NCBI GenBank assembly: GCA_903842455.1 | Contig: CAIMLX010000177.1 | Location: 1-48,424, forward strand | DNA length: 48,424 nt | Direction: 5' to 3' | DNA from: an uncultured Hyphomicrobiales bacterium | Lineage (GTDB): Bacteria; Pseudomonadota; Alphaproteobacteria; Rhizobiales; Devosiaceae | Shown: piece after piece, positions 1 through 8,681 of the stretch | Layout: each line of letters starts with the position of its first letter | How positions within the stretch are numbered: the first letter of the stretch is position 1 | Notes under the pieces: generated by a model | What the model was told of the DNA's origin: nothing | The model's input: only the letters and a program-made list of their open reading frames with translations | Database searches by the model: none | Program-made: the position numbers and the translations under genes

Positions 1-400
1 GGCCGGGGCGGCGGTCGCCATAGCCGGTGAGCCGCACCAGTTCGAGCGCGGCCTCGGCGGCGCGGTAGCGCTCGGCCCTGTCGACCTTGCGCAGCATCAG
101 GGAGAAGGCGACGTTGTCGCGCACGTTCATGTGCGGGAACAGCGCATAGTCCTGGAACACGGTGTTGACGTTGCGCCGGTAGGGGGGCACGCCCTCCACC
201 GCCTCGCCGAAGATCTCGATGCGGCCGGAAGTGGGCTGCTCGAAGCCGGCGATCAAGCGCAGGCAGGTGGTCTTGCCCGAGCCCGACGGCCCCAGCATGG
301 CGAAGAACTCACCGGGCGCCACGACGAGATCGACCCCGTCCATGGCGCGCACGCTGCCGAAATGGCGCGACACATTGTGCAGCGAGACTGCGGTCGTCAT
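1..400 (-). CDS. ABC transporter ATP-binding protein, polyamine/PotA-like (3' end cut off by window)
   Basis: First 133 codons of an importer ATPase. Seen: Walker A GPSGSGKT at residues 37-44 and a Q-loop reading FQDYALFPHMNV, the form typical of the PotA/FbpC/MalK importer ATPases. The Walker B, signature and C-terminal regulatory parts lie beyond base 1. The start is the ATG whose complement is at 398-400; the product then reads MTTAVSLHNVSRHFG, a normal N-terminus for the family. It lies 65 bases downstream of the substrate-binding protein gene on the same strand, so the two probably form one operon with permease genes beyond the window. Role by family: energises uptake of a polyamine or similar small cation. 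The substrate cannot be read from the sequence. Confidence 0.9.
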   Translation of the reverse strand, partial: MTTAVSLHNVSRHFGSVRAMDGVDLVVAPGEFFAMLGPSGSGKTTCLRLIAGFEQPTSGRIEIFGEAVEGVPPYRRNVNTVFQDYALFPHMNVRDNVAFSLMLRKVDRAERYRAAEAALELVRLTGYGDRRPG

Positions 401-465
401 GGCGTTCTCGACGATCGTAGTGGGAGGAATCGGGGGCGCGGCCGAAGCAGCGCCCCCGGGATGGC

Positions 466-1638
466 CTAGCGTCCGCCGATCACGCCGACGTAGTCGGAGA
501 CCCAGCGGTAGTACGGCACGCATTCGCCGCTTTCGCACTTGGTGACCGGGGTGCGCCAGAAGCGGATCTTCTCGAAATCGTCGCCGCCATTGTTGGCGCA
601 GCCGGTATCGCCGAGCAGTTCGTTGCCGGTACATGCAGCGGGCACCGACGGCACCGTGCCGAACCAGGCCGAGACGTCACCCTGCACCTTGGGCGAGATC
701 GAGTGCTCCATCCACATGTAGGCGCAGTTGGGGTGCGGGCTGTCGACATGCAGCATCGTGGTGTCGGCCCAGCCGGTGATGCCTTCCTCGGGGAAGGTGG
801 AGGCAACGGGGGCGCCTTCGGCTTTCAGCACGTTGACCATGAACGGCCACGAAGACGAGGCCACGACGCCTTCGTTCTTGAAGTCGTCCATCTGGATGAA
901 GGCGTCGTGCCAGTAGCGGCCGACGAGGGTGCGCTGCACGCGCAGCAGGTCGAGCGCTGCGGCGTACTGTTCCTCGTTGAGCGCGTAGGGGTCGGTGATG
1001 CCCAGCTCGGGCTTGTGCGTCATCAGGTAGAGTGCGGCGTCGGCAACGTAGATGGGGCCGTCATAGGCCTGGACGCGCCCCTTGTTGGTCTGGCCGTCTG
1101 GGAGGTCCATCTCCTCGAACACCACGTTCCAGCTGGTGGGCGGCGTGTCGCCGAACACTTCGGTATTGTACATCAGCACGTTGGCGCCCCACACATAAGG
1201 GGTGCCGTAGTGGACGCCGTCCACGGTGTGCCAAGCGGCACTTTCGAGCCGCGGGTCGATGGTCGACCAGGACGGGATCAGCGCGGTGTTGATCGGCTGC
1301 ACGCGCTTGCCGGCGATGAGGCGCAGCGAGGCGTCGCCCGAGGCGGTGACGAGGTCGAAGCCGCCCTCGTTCATGAGCGCGACCATTTCGTCGGAGGTGG
1401 CGGCGGTCTTGACGGAGACCTTGCAGCCGGTATCGGCCTCGAACTTGGTGACCCAGTCGAAGGCCGGATCGGTCTCGCCGCGCTCGATATAGCCGGCCCA
1501 CGCCACGATTGAGACTTCGCCCTCACCGGCGCCGAGCGATTGCAGCATGTCCTGCGCCATCGTCTGGCCGCCGACGGCGACAACCATGGTCAAGGCGGTG
1601 CACGTCCGGAACACTCTAGTCTTGAGAATGGATTTCAT
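466..1638 (-). CDS. ABC transporter substrate-binding protein, PotD/PotF-like
   Basis: A 390-residue periplasmic binding protein of the spermidine/putrescine (PotD) class. It opens with a basic n-region (MKSILKTRVFR), a hydrophobic stretch and a signal-peptidase site near TMAQ-D. The mature part has the family's early segment (VSIVAWAGYIERG) and several Cys residues in the C-terminal third that may form disulphides. I chose the ATG at 1636-1638 because AGGGAG lies about 7 bases upstream; the open frame runs 13 codons further but without support. Upstream, on the same strand, is a LysR regulator, with a 21-bp palindrome between them. Expected role: captures a polyamine-like ligand for the downstream ATPase and unseen permeases. 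The ligand is inferred from family only. Confidence 0.88.
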   Translation of the reverse strand: MKSILKTRVFRTCTALTMVVAVGGQTMAQDMLQSLGAGEGEVSIVAWAGYIERGETDPAFDWVTKFEADTGCKVSVKTAATSDEMVALMNEGGFDLVTASGDASLRLIAGKRVQPINTALIPSWSTIDPRLESAAWHTVDGVHYGTPYVWGANVLMYNTEVFGDTPPTSWNVVFEEMDLPDGQTNKGRVQAYDGPIYVADAALYLMTHKPELGITDPYALNEEQYAAALDLLRVQRTLVGRYWHDAFIQMDDFKNEGVVASSSWPFMVNVLKAEGAPVASTFPEEGITGWADTTMLHVDSPHPNCAYMWMEHSISPKVQGDVSAWFGTVPSVPAACTGNELLGDTGCANNGGDDFEKIRFWRTPVTKCESGECVPYYRWVSDYVGVIGGR

Positions 1639-1697
1639 CGTTTGCTCCCTGCACGGGCCGCGCTCCCAAAAGCGCATCCGGCCCTCGGATGAGACGG

Positions 1698-1704
1698 TAT
1701 CGGA
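1698..1704. promoter_or_regulatory. TATCGGA half-site, possible secondary LysR-regulator contact
   Basis: A single copy of TATCGGA, the same heptamer that forms each arm of the palindrome at 1741-1761, about 45 bases nearer the binding-protein start. LysR regulators usually bind one strong symmetric site plus weaker half-sites closer to the promoter, and this fits that geometry. It is a short match and could be chance. Confidence 0.35.
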
Positions 1705-1740
1705 CGGGGGAACATTCGCAAATTCATTCGACAGAAGGGA

Positions 1741-1761
1741 GCTATCGGATTTTCCGATAGC
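1741..1761. promoter_or_regulatory. Perfect 9-3-9 palindrome, putative LysR-type operator (T-N11-A)
   Basis: Two perfectly complementary 9-base arms, GCTATCGGA and TCCGATAGC, flank a TTT centre. The core TCGGATTTTCCGA has the T-N11-A form of LysR-family boxes. It sits in the 135-base gap between the LysR gene and the ABC binding-protein gene, both read leftward. There is no U-run after the hairpin in the direction of lysR transcription, so an operator is favoured over a terminator. Confidence 0.6.
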
Positions 1762-1773
1762 ACAGCCTGTGGT

Positions 1774-2697
1774 TCAGCGTTCCGGCGATGGTCGGGTTCG
1801 CGACAGATGCTGCTGCTGGGCGAGGCCGATGAAGTCACGCGCCGCCTGGGTCAGCTGGCTGCCGCGGCGCCAGACCATGCCGACCTGCACGACCGGCAGG
1901 GCGCCGGACACGTCGCGGCTCTCGATCCGGTCGCCTTCGAGTGACCAGGGGCGGTAGACGAGATCAGGGAGGAGCGCGATGCCGGCGCCAGTGGCGACGA
2001 GGCTGCGCACCGCCTCGACCGAACGGGTGCGGAAGGCGACGTTGGGCCGGGCGCTGAAGGCGGCCAGCAGCTTGCCGGTGTTCTCCTCGGTCTCGTCGAC
2101 CGTCAGCATGATCAGCGGTTCGGGGACGATGTCACTTACCGAGATGATGTCGGCCCCAGCCAGCCGGTGGCCGAGCGGCAGCCACAGGCGGTAGGGCGAG
2201 GTCTCGAAGATCTCGGCCTGCAGGGCGACGCGGTCGCGCAGGTTGGAGATGACCATGACGGCGACGTCCAGTTCGCCGCCGATCAGCAGGTGCTCGAGAT
2301 AGTCGCCATTGTCCTCGATGGCGGTGACGTTGACGTTGGGATTGGCGCGGCGGTAGCGGGCGAGAAGATCGGAGAGCACATAGCCCGCCACCAGCGAGGT
2401 GACGCCGAGCTGCAGCGTGCCGCCCGCCGGCGCCGCCGCCTCGCCAAAACTCCGTCGCGCATCGGAGACGCTGGCGAGGATGCGAGTGGCATGCCGGTAG
2501 AACTGGTGGCCGCGATGGGTGATGGCAAGGCCGCGCCGGTGCCGCTCGAACAACGTCACACCGAGATCGTTCTCGAGTTCCTTGATCGCGTCGGTGACCG
2601 CCGACTGGCTGATCGACAGCGCCTGCGCCGCCGCCGAGACGGTGCCTTCCTCGGCGACCGAGATGAAATACTGCAACTGCCGCAGCGTGAACGCCAT
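1774..2697 (-). CDS. LysR family transcriptional regulator
   Basis: A 307-residue LysR regulator. Residues 1-60 hold the winged helix-turn-helix (FTLRQLQYFISVAEEGTVSA, then the recognition segment SISQSAVTDAIKELE). The rest is a substrate-binding-like effector domain. The length is normal for the family. The ATG at 2695-2697 gives the expected MAFTLRQL start; an in-frame TTG three codons upstream, spaced from AAGGA, is an alternative. It sits immediately upstream of the PotD-like gene on the same strand with a LysR-type palindrome between, so it probably controls that transporter in response to its substrate. The effector is not identifiable. Confidence 0.9.
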   Translation of the reverse strand: MAFTLRQLQYFISVAEEGTVSAAAQALSISQSAVTDAIKELENDLGVTLFERHRRGLAITHRGHQFYRHATRILASVSDARRSFGEAAAPAGGTLQLGVTSLVAGYVLSDLLARYRRANPNVNVTAIEDNGDYLEHLLIGGELDVAVMVISNLRDRVALQAEIFETSPYRLWLPLGHRLAGADIISVSDIVPEPLIMLTVDETEENTGKLLAAFSARPNVAFRTRSVEAVRSLVATGAGIALLPDLVYRPWSLEGDRIESRDVSGALPVVQVGMVWRRGSQLTQAARDFIGLAQQQHLSRTRPSPER

Positions 2698-2877
2698 CGC
2701 CCTCAATGATCCTTGGCCGCCGACAGGAGCCGGGACCAGTTGAGCATGGAATGCACAGCAAGGGGATAGGGGCCGAACGGCGCGTGTTGCAGCAGCCCAG
2801 AAGGCTCCGCGGCTTGCCCGATCGAGCCGATTTCAATAGGTTGGGCGTCGCTTCGTCCGTCGGGTCACGTTTCCATC

Positions 2878-4047
2878 ATGCGTATCGGTTTCGAGCTGCC
2901 GCCACAGCAGCGGGTCTATGGCGGCTTCTTCATCTATTCGTTCTGCATGGGGAGCCTGCCGCCGCGGCTGCCGGATATCCAGCGGGCGATGGGGGTGGAG
3001 GAAGGGGCGCTCGGCTTCGGGCTGATCGGGGCAGCCGCCGGTACGCTGATCTCGCTCAGCCTTGCCGGACCGTGGCTCGAGAAGTTCGGCTATCGCCGCT
3101 CGATCCTGACGCTGATTCCGCTGCTGGCGCTGTTCTATGCCATCGCCAGCTTCGCCACCGGGCCGCTCGCCTTCTTCGTGCTGCTGCTGCCGGTCGGTCT
3201 TGCCATCGGCGGCATCGAGATCATCCTCAACCTCGAGGCGGATCGGACCGAGCACATGATCGGCCACCGCATCATGAACCGGGCGCACGCGTTCTGGAGT
3301 TTTGGCTTCTTTTCAGCGGGCATCATCTCCGCCGGTATCGCGCAGACCGGGCTCGAGGTGCACCTGCACCTGCTGCTGATGGTGCCATTGGTGGTACTCG
3401 GCGTCGCGCTGCTGCTCGGCCGCTTCGATCCGGCGCCGCACCGCACCGGCGGCTCCACCGACGAAACCAAGGGTTTCGCCTGGCCAACGGGCGCCGTCAT
3501 GATCCTCGTGATCGTCACCCTGTCGGTGATGATCATGGAGGGCGCCGGCATCGACTGGTCGGCCATCTACATGCGCGACGAGTTCCAGGTGACGCCGTTC
3601 CTCGCGGGGTTTGCGGTGGCGCTCGGCGCCTTGACGCAGGCGCTGACGCGCTTTTTCGTCGACCCGTTCGTCGAGCGCTATAGCCCGACACTGGTGTCGC
3701 GGGTGCTGCTGACGGTGCTGCTCGCCGGTACGCTGCTGATCTTTTTTGCCACCTCCGACTGGATGGCGCTGCTCGGCTTCGGGCTCTGCGGTGTGGGCAC
3801 CTCGGCGATCTTCCCTCTCGCCATGTCGGCGGCGGCGCAGCGCACCGACCGGCCGGCGGCCACCAATGTCGCCTCGCTGGCGCAGACCAGCTTCACCGCC
3901 TTCCTGCTCGGGCCGCCGCTGCTCGGGTACGTCGCCGAGCATTTCGGTATCCGCTGGAGCTTCGGCATCGGCATCCCGCTCATCATCCTGAGCCTCATTT
4001 TCGCCGATGACCTGGGCAAGAAGCCCATCCGGCACGAGATTGATTGA
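2878..4047 (+). CDS. MFS transporter (YbjJ/BSC6-like), first of a tandem pair
   Basis: A 389-residue, twelve-helix major facilitator. Recognisable segments are the N-terminal PQQRVYGGFFIYSFCMGSLPPRLPDIQ, the central EGAGIDWSAIYMRD motif and the late AAAQRTDRPAATNVASL motif. All three recur in the next gene, so the two are duplicates. The family resembles the YbjJ / 'bypass of stop codon 6' group; the substrate is unknown. The gene starts at an ATG 180 bases from the divergent lysR and leads a run of four genes on the plus strand. The stop at 4045-4047 lies only 4 bases before the next start, which suggests translational coupling. Confidence 0.88.
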   Translation: MRIGFELPPQQRVYGGFFIYSFCMGSLPPRLPDIQRAMGVEEGALGFGLIGAAAGTLISLSLAGPWLEKFGYRRSILTLIPLLALFYAIASFATGPLAFFVLLLPVGLAIGGIEIILNLEADRTEHMIGHRIMNRAHAFWSFGFFSAGIISAGIAQTGLEVHLHLLLMVPLVVLGVALLLGRFDPAPHRTGGSTDETKGFAWPTGAVMILVIVTLSVMIMEGAGIDWSAIYMRDEFQVTPFLAGFAVALGALTQALTRFFVDPFVERYSPTLVSRVLLTVLLAGTLLIFFATSDWMALLGFGLCGVGTSAIFPLAMSAAAQRTDRPAATNVASLAQTSFTAFLLGPPLLGYVAEHFGIRWSFGIGIPLIILSLIFADDLGKKPIRHEID

Positions 4048-4051
4048 TCAC

Positions 4052-5236
4052 ATGTTCAACCTGAAACCGCACCAGCGGGTCTATGGCATCTTCTTCGTGT
4101 TCGCGCTGTCGATGGGCGCGTTGCTGTCGCGCCTGCCCGACCTGCAGGAATCGCTGGACCTGACCGAGGGACAGCTCGGCCTCGTGCTGATCTCGATGTC
4201 GATCGGCGCGCTGTTCGGACTGACCTTCTCGAGCCCGCTGATCGAGAAATATGGCGCCCGCACCACGGCATTCGTCACGGTGTTCGGCGCCTCGATGATG
4301 TACGCCATCGTCCCCTGGGTGCCATCGGCGATGCTGCTGGCGCCGGTGTTCTTCATCGCCGGGCTGTTCGCCGGGGCGCTTGAGATCAATGTCAACCTCG
4401 AGACCGACCGGCACGAGGCGCAACTGGGCACCCGCATCATGAGCCGGGCGCATGGCATGTGGAGTCTCGGCTTCTTCGTCACGGCGTTCATTTCGGCCGG
4501 GGTGCGCCAGCTCGGAATTTCCATCCACGTCCACACCTTCGTGGCGCTGCTGGTGGTGGTCGTGTTCGGCTTCATCGTGTTTTCGAAAATCCAGAACGCG
4601 CCGGTCCGCGCCGAAAGCCACGCGGGCAAGATGCCGCTTGTCGCCTTCCCCACCAGCGGCCTGCTGCCGCTCTGCCTGATCGGGGCGGCGCCGCTGCTGG
4701 TCGAGGGCGCCGGCATCGACTGGTCGGCGATCTACATGCGCGACGTGTTCGCGGTGGAGCCGTTCATCGGCGGGCTGTCGATCACCATCTTCTCGCTCTT
4801 CATGGCATTGGCACGGCTCTACATGGACCCGGTGGTGGAGCGGTACAGCCCGCGTGTCGTCGCCGGCGGACTGCTCGCTATCGCCGCCATCGGCCTGGTG
4901 CTGGTCGGCTTTGCCTGGCACCCCTATGTGGCGCTGTTCGGCTTCATGCTGATGGGGCTGGGCTGTTCGTCGGTCTACCCTATCGCGGTCTCCGCCGCAG
5001 CACAGCGCACCGACCGGCCGGCGTCGGTGAACGTGGCGTCGCTGGGGCAGATGACGTTCGTGGTGTTCTTCCTCGGGCCACCGCTGCTCGGCTTCGTCGC
5101 CGAGAGCTTCGGCATCCGCGTCTCCTATTTCGTCGGCGTGCCGCTGATCCTCGCGGCGCTGCTGGCGATCGGGGCGCTGTCGGCCCGTCCTGGGCCGGTG
5201 CTGTCCGAGCCCGTACCGGCAACGCCGCATGGCTGA
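4052..5236 (+). CDS. MFS transporter (YbjJ/BSC6-like), second of a tandem pair
   Basis: A 394-residue twelve-helix MFS protein, paralogous to the one just upstream: it shares HQRVYGIFF near the N-terminus, EGAGIDWSAIYMRD, VERYSPRVV, AAAQRTDRPASVNVASL and GPPLLGFVAESFGIR. I chose the ATG at 4052 because it aligns with the paralogue's start; the open frame reaches back into the previous gene at 4007 but that extension has no counterpart. There is no strong ribosome site, consistent with coupling to the upstream stop. Its last 8 bases overlap the start of mmcB. Two homologous full-length MFS proteins in a row could act separately or as a heteromer. Confidence 0.88.
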   Translation: MFNLKPHQRVYGIFFVFALSMGALLSRLPDLQESLDLTEGQLGLVLISMSIGALFGLTFSSPLIEKYGARTTAFVTVFGASMMYAIVPWVPSAMLLAPVFFIAGLFAGALEINVNLETDRHEAQLGTRIMSRAHGMWSLGFFVTAFISAGVRQLGISIHVHTFVALLVVVVFGFIVFSKIQNAPVRAESHAGKMPLVAFPTSGLLPLCLIGAAPLLVEGAGIDWSAIYMRDVFAVEPFIGGLSITIFSLFMALARLYMDPVVERYSPRVVAGGLLAIAAIGLVLVGFAWHPYVALFGFMLMGLGCSSVYPIAVSAAAQRTDRPASVNVASLGQMTFVVFFLGPPLLGFVAESFGIRVSYFVGVPLILAALLAIGALSARPGPVLSEPVPATPHG

Positions 5237-5690
5237 GCTGCCGCAGATAATTGATCTGCGGCAATCGCCGACGGCGCTCAGGGTGCAGCGCGGGGTGATG
5301 CGTTTCCTGCGCGCCGCCCACGATTTCTGCTGCTTCGCCGAAGTCCCGCTGGCCAATGGCCGACGCGCCGACGTGCTCGGGCTGGGGCCGAAGGGCGAGA
5401 TCTGGATCGTCGAGATCAAATCCTCGCTGATCGACTATCAGGTCGATCGCAAGTGGCCGCTCTACAAGGAATTCTGCGACCGGTTCTTCTTTGCCAAGCC
5501 ACCGGAACTCGACCCCGATATCTTCCCCGCCGGGGAGGGGTTGATCGGCGCCGATGGCCATGACGGGGCAATCCTCCGCATGGCAGGTGAAACGCCGCTG
5601 CCGCCCGCCCGACGCAAGGCCATGCTGCTGAAGCTGGCGCGGCTCGGCGCCGACAGGATCCACACCCTGATGGACCCCTACGAACTCTGA
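5229..5690 (+). CDS. mmcB: MmcB family DNA repair protein (PD-(D/E)XK nuclease fold)
   Basis: A 153-residue protein of the MmcB family (formerly DUF1052), known from Caulobacter as an SOS-linked factor for surviving mitomycin C. Seen: a nuclease-like core RADVLGLGPKGEIWIVEIKSS, in which the Asp and the E-I-K form the D...(E)xK pattern, followed by FCDRFFFAKP. Its ATG overlaps the end of the preceding MFS gene by 8 bases, and its TGA overlaps the next ATG (TGATG), so it is translated as part of this cluster. The link between a repair nuclease and two transporters may only be shared transcription. Start and length both match the family. Confidence 0.88.
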   Translation: MAELPQIIDLRQSPTALRVQRGVMRFLRAAHDFCCFAEVPLANGRRADVLGLGPKGEIWIVEIKSSLIDYQVDRKWPLYKEFCDRFFFAKPPELDPDIFPAGEGLIGADGHDGAILRMAGETPLPPARRKAMLLKLARLGADRIHTLMDPYEL

Positions 5691-6724
5691 TGCCAGCCGC
5701 CGCCCCGTTCACCGCAACAGTGCTCCGCCGCTACGAGGATTTCCTCGCGCTCGAGGCGGAGTGGCGCGCACTGTTCGACGCGGCCGAGCGCCCATCCACC
5801 TACCAGCGCCACCGCTGGCTGCGGCTCGGCTGGGAGCTGGCATGGCGCAGCCCGCTCAACCGGCTGCGCGTCATCCTCATCCGCGACGCCTCCGGCCAGC
5901 TGGTAATGGCCGGCGCCTTCGTCATCTACTTCTACCGGCTGGTGCCGACAGTCGCCTTCCTCAATTCCGGCACGCCGCAATCGGAGGACGTGCTCTGGCG
6001 CCCCTCGCCCGATACGGCCGCGCAGGCCGCGCTGCTGCTCGACACCCTCGTGCGCGTCGGCGGGCTCGCACCGATGCTGCGGGTGCTGCGCATTCGCGAC
6101 GATTCGCCGTTCAAGGCTGCCGCCATTTCCCGTGGCCTTCGCCGCACGGTGAAGGAGAAGCTGGCCTCGCCTTACCTGCGGCTCGGCGACCACCCGGACT
6201 ACGAGAGCTATTTCGAAACTCTCTCTCACAACATCAGGGTGGACCATCGCCGCCGACTCCGCCGCCTCGACGAGATGCCCGGCTTCGCCTACCGCCACGA
6301 AACCGGCGAGGCCGCCCGCGAGGCGCTGCGCTGGTCGTTCGATACCAAGCGCGAGTGGCTGATCAAGCGGGGTCGGTCCGCCCGCTGGTTGACCAATGGC
6401 CAGATCGACCGATTCCTGCTGGCTTATCTCGACGGCAGCGACGACGTACCCGAGACCTGGGTCGCCACCTTCCGGGTCGGGGACCGCATCATCGCCAGCA
6501 CCATCAGCTTCATCGAGCGCGACCAGGTGATCTTCTGCAAGATCGCGCACGACCCCGACTACGGGAAGCACTCGCCCGGTCGCACCCTTACCCTGAGGGA
6601 GATCAAGCAAGCCTATGGCCGTGGCCTGGCCGAGTTCGACTTCGGACAGGGCACAGTGGAATGGAAGCGCCGGTTGACCATCTCCGAGCGCCTCGTCACC
6701 TCGGAGCGCATCTGGCTGAGGTGA
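5690..6724 (+). CDS. GNAT/FemAB-like acyltransferase (CelD/BcsL type)
   Basis: A 344-residue protein of the GNAT BioF2-like superfamily (often named CelD or 'cellulose biosynthesis' acetyltransferase). The N-terminal half has the tract EWRALFDAAERPSTYQRHRWL. The C-terminal half holds the transferase core, including SHNIRVDHRRRLRRL, WVATFRVGDRIIASTISF and the closing FDFGQGTVEWKRRL, which is typical of the family's acyl-donor domain. The ATG is fused to the mmcB stop as TGATG. Family members transfer acyl or aminoacyl groups to cell-surface polymers; the substrate here is unknown. Convergent with the next gene, 6 bases between stops. Confidence 0.78.
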   Translation: MPAAAPFTATVLRRYEDFLALEAEWRALFDAAERPSTYQRHRWLRLGWELAWRSPLNRLRVILIRDASGQLVMAGAFVIYFYRLVPTVAFLNSGTPQSEDVLWRPSPDTAAQAALLLDTLVRVGGLAPMLRVLRIRDDSPFKAAAISRGLRRTVKEKLASPYLRLGDHPDYESYFETLSHNIRVDHRRRLRRLDEMPGFAYRHETGEAAREALRWSFDTKREWLIKRGRSARWLTNGQIDRFLLAYLDGSDDVPETWVATFRVGDRIIASTISFIERDQVIFCKIAHDPDYGKHSPGRTLTLREIKQAYGRGLAEFDFGQGTVEWKRRLTISERLVTSERIWLR

Positions 6725-6730
6725 CCTGCC

Positions 6731-8395
6731 TCACTCGCCCCCGGGCTCGCCGTGCAGCGCCACCGGCCCTGCCTGGGTCCGGATGGGCAGCGGCGGGCTC
6801 ACCGGGCCGGTGCCGGCGAGGGTTGCCTTCAGCGATTCCATCACGGCGCGGCGCCAGGCGTCATCGGGGGCGTTCTGCAACTGCTGGCTGAGGTCGATGA
6901 TGAAGCTGGCATAGGCATTGTGCCAGTCCGAGGTGACCTGCGTCAGGTCCACCCGGCGCTGCTCGGGCTGCGTAGCGGCACCGAGCCCTTCGGCCCGCAG
7001 TTCGAAATAGTCGTCGAGCAGCGGCAGGATCACCTGGTCACTGGCAAGGCCATCCTGCTGCATCAGCGCCGCTTTCAGCGCCGCGCGCTCCTCGTCCTCG
7101 CCATGGGTGAGGAAGATCGCGCCATGCGCCGGCAGCCGCTCGGTGATCCACTCCACCAACTCGGAATGATCGGCATGCGCCGAATAGTTGCCGAGGCTGC
7201 GGATATGGGCGCGGACGGGCACGAGGTCGGAATGGATGCGAACTTCCTTCGCGCCTGATTGGATGATCTGCCCCAGCGTGCCCGGTGCCTGGTAGCCGAC
7301 GAACAGCACGGTGGCATTGCCGCGCGGCAGGTTGTTGCGCAGGTGGTGCTTGATCCGCCCGGCCTCCGCCATGCCCGACGCCGACATGATGATGGCGCCG
7401 CCCCGGATCTGGTTGATCGCCTTGCTCTCCTCCACCCCCTCGATGATGCGGAAGCGCGGATCGTTGAACAAAGCGTCGGCCGAGAGTTCCACGTCCTCGA
7501 ACATGGCAGCATGCTGGCGGTAGACCGAGGTGACCTTCGACGCGAGCGGGCTGTCGAGGAAGACGAGGCTGGGCGAGATATCGCCGTCGCGGATCAGGAG
7601 ACCGATATCGTGCAGCAGTTCCTGGCTACGCTCGACCGCGAAGGTGGGGATGATCAGGTTGCCGCCGCGCGACAGCGCCTCATTGATCTCGGCCTTCAGC
7701 TGCTGGCGGCGTTCATCCAGCGTGTAGTCTTGCCGATCGCGGCCGCCATAGGTGGATTCGGCAAGGATGTAGTCGAAGCCCGCCGGCGCATCGGGGTTGT
7801 TGTAGAACACCTTCTCGTCGGGGCCGAGGTCGCCCGAGAACAGGATGCGGACGGTCTTGTCGCCATCCTTGACCTCGACCTCGATCGAGGCCGAACCGAG
7901 GATATGCCCGGCGTTCCAGTAGCGTGCCCGCACACCAGGTCCGGGCTCGATCCAGGTGTCGTAGGCGACGTTGCGGCGGTGCTGCAGCACCTCGGTGGCA
8001 TCTTCCATGACGTAGAGCGGCTTGAACGGTTCCTCGCCCCGCCGCGCGCGCTTCTTGGTCTCGCGCTCGGCCTCCGATTCCTGGATGCCCGCCGCATCCG
8101 GCAGCAGGTATTCGAGCAGGCCGTTGGTCGGTTCGGTCGCCCAGATCGGCTTGCGATAGCCAAGATGCGTCAGGCGCGGCAGCAGCCCGGCATGGTCGAT
8201 ATGGGCGTGGGTGAGCAGCAGATAGTCGATCTGCCGGGGGTCGAACGGAAACGGCTTGTAGTTGAGGTCGCGGACCGTCTTGTTGCCCTGAAACATGCCG
8301 CAATCGACGAGAAATTGCCCCCCGTCATGCACCACCCGGTAGCACGATCCCGTGACGGTCCCCGCCGCCCCATGGAAATGTAGCGTGACGGTCAT
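6731..8395 (-). CDS. MBL-fold / beta-CASP metallo-hydrolase (RNA-specificity domain nuclease)
   Basis: A 554-residue metallo-beta-lactamase with a beta-CASP insert, the CPSF73/RNase-J-like group. Metal-binding motif HAHIDHAG begins at residue 63 (His63, His65, Asp67, His68). Further motifs are FSGDLG, the beta-CASP signature SASGMAEAGRIKHHL, YSAHADHSEL and FLTHGE, the last being the C-terminal metal His. Proteins of this group are usually about 450-470 residues; this one has roughly 85 extra C-terminal residues without a motif I recognise. By family it is a zinc-dependent RNA nuclease in the cytoplasm. It is separated from the preceding minus-strand pair actS/actR by a repeat element, so it probably has its own promoter. 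Confidence 0.85.
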   Translation of the reverse strand: MTVTLHFHGAAGTVTGSCYRVVHDGGQFLVDCGMFQGNKTVRDLNYKPFPFDPRQIDYLLLTHAHIDHAGLLPRLTHLGYRKPIWATEPTNGLLEYLLPDAAGIQESEAERETKKRARRGEEPFKPLYVMEDATEVLQHRRNVAYDTWIEPGPGVRARYWNAGHILGSASIEVEVKDGDKTVRILFSGDLGPDEKVFYNNPDAPAGFDYILAESTYGGRDRQDYTLDERRQQLKAEINEALSRGGNLIIPTFAVERSQELLHDIGLLIRDGDISPSLVFLDSPLASKVTSVYRQHAAMFEDVELSADALFNDPRFRIIEGVEESKAINQIRGGAIIMSASGMAEAGRIKHHLRNNLPRGNATVLFVGYQAPGTLGQIIQSGAKEVRIHSDLVPVRAHIRSLGNYSAHADHSELVEWITERLPAHGAIFLTHGEDEERAALKAALMQQDGLASDQVILPLLDDYFELRAEGLGAATQPEQRRVDLTQVTSDWHNAYASFIIDLSQQLQNAPDDAWRRAVMESLKATLAGTGPVSPPLPIRTQAGPVALHGEPGGE

Positions 8396-8502
8396 GGCAG
8401 GCTCCTCGGGGTCTGGTTGCGGCAGAACCTAGGCGCGGTTTGTGCGGCGATCAAGGAGAGGCGCGTCGCACAGTTTCAGGGGCACTGTGGGCGCAACATT
8501 TT

Positions 8503-8667
8503 CTCCTCCCCCTTGGCGGGGGAGGGTGGCGGCGCTTGGCGCGTAAGCGCCATAGCAGAGCCAGGGAGAGGGGGTACCGGTGCAACAGCTGAGGGCCCCC
8601 TCTCCTCAGTTCCGCTAACTCGCTTCGCTCGCAAGCTTCATTATCCTCACCCGTCAAGGGGGAGGAG
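8503..8667. repeat. 165-bp intergenic element with 18-bp terminal inverted repeats
   Basis: The left end CTCCTCCCCCTTGGCGGG (8503-8520) and the reverse complement of the right end (8650-8667) match at 17 of 18 bases. The inside has a smaller GGCGC...GCGCC hairpin near 8532-8553. It fills most of the 286-base gap between the beta-CASP gene and actR. It has no coding potential. It resembles the short mobile palindromic elements scattered between genes in Rhizobiales genomes (RIME/Bruce-like), a resemblance in form that I have not checked by alignment. Confidence 0.75.
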
Positions 8668-8681
8668 GCGCGCAGGACGCG

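Noticed and set aside
1741-1761. Palindrome as a rho-independent terminator of lysR
   Set aside because: No U-run follows on the lysR strand; position and T-N11-A core fit an operator better.
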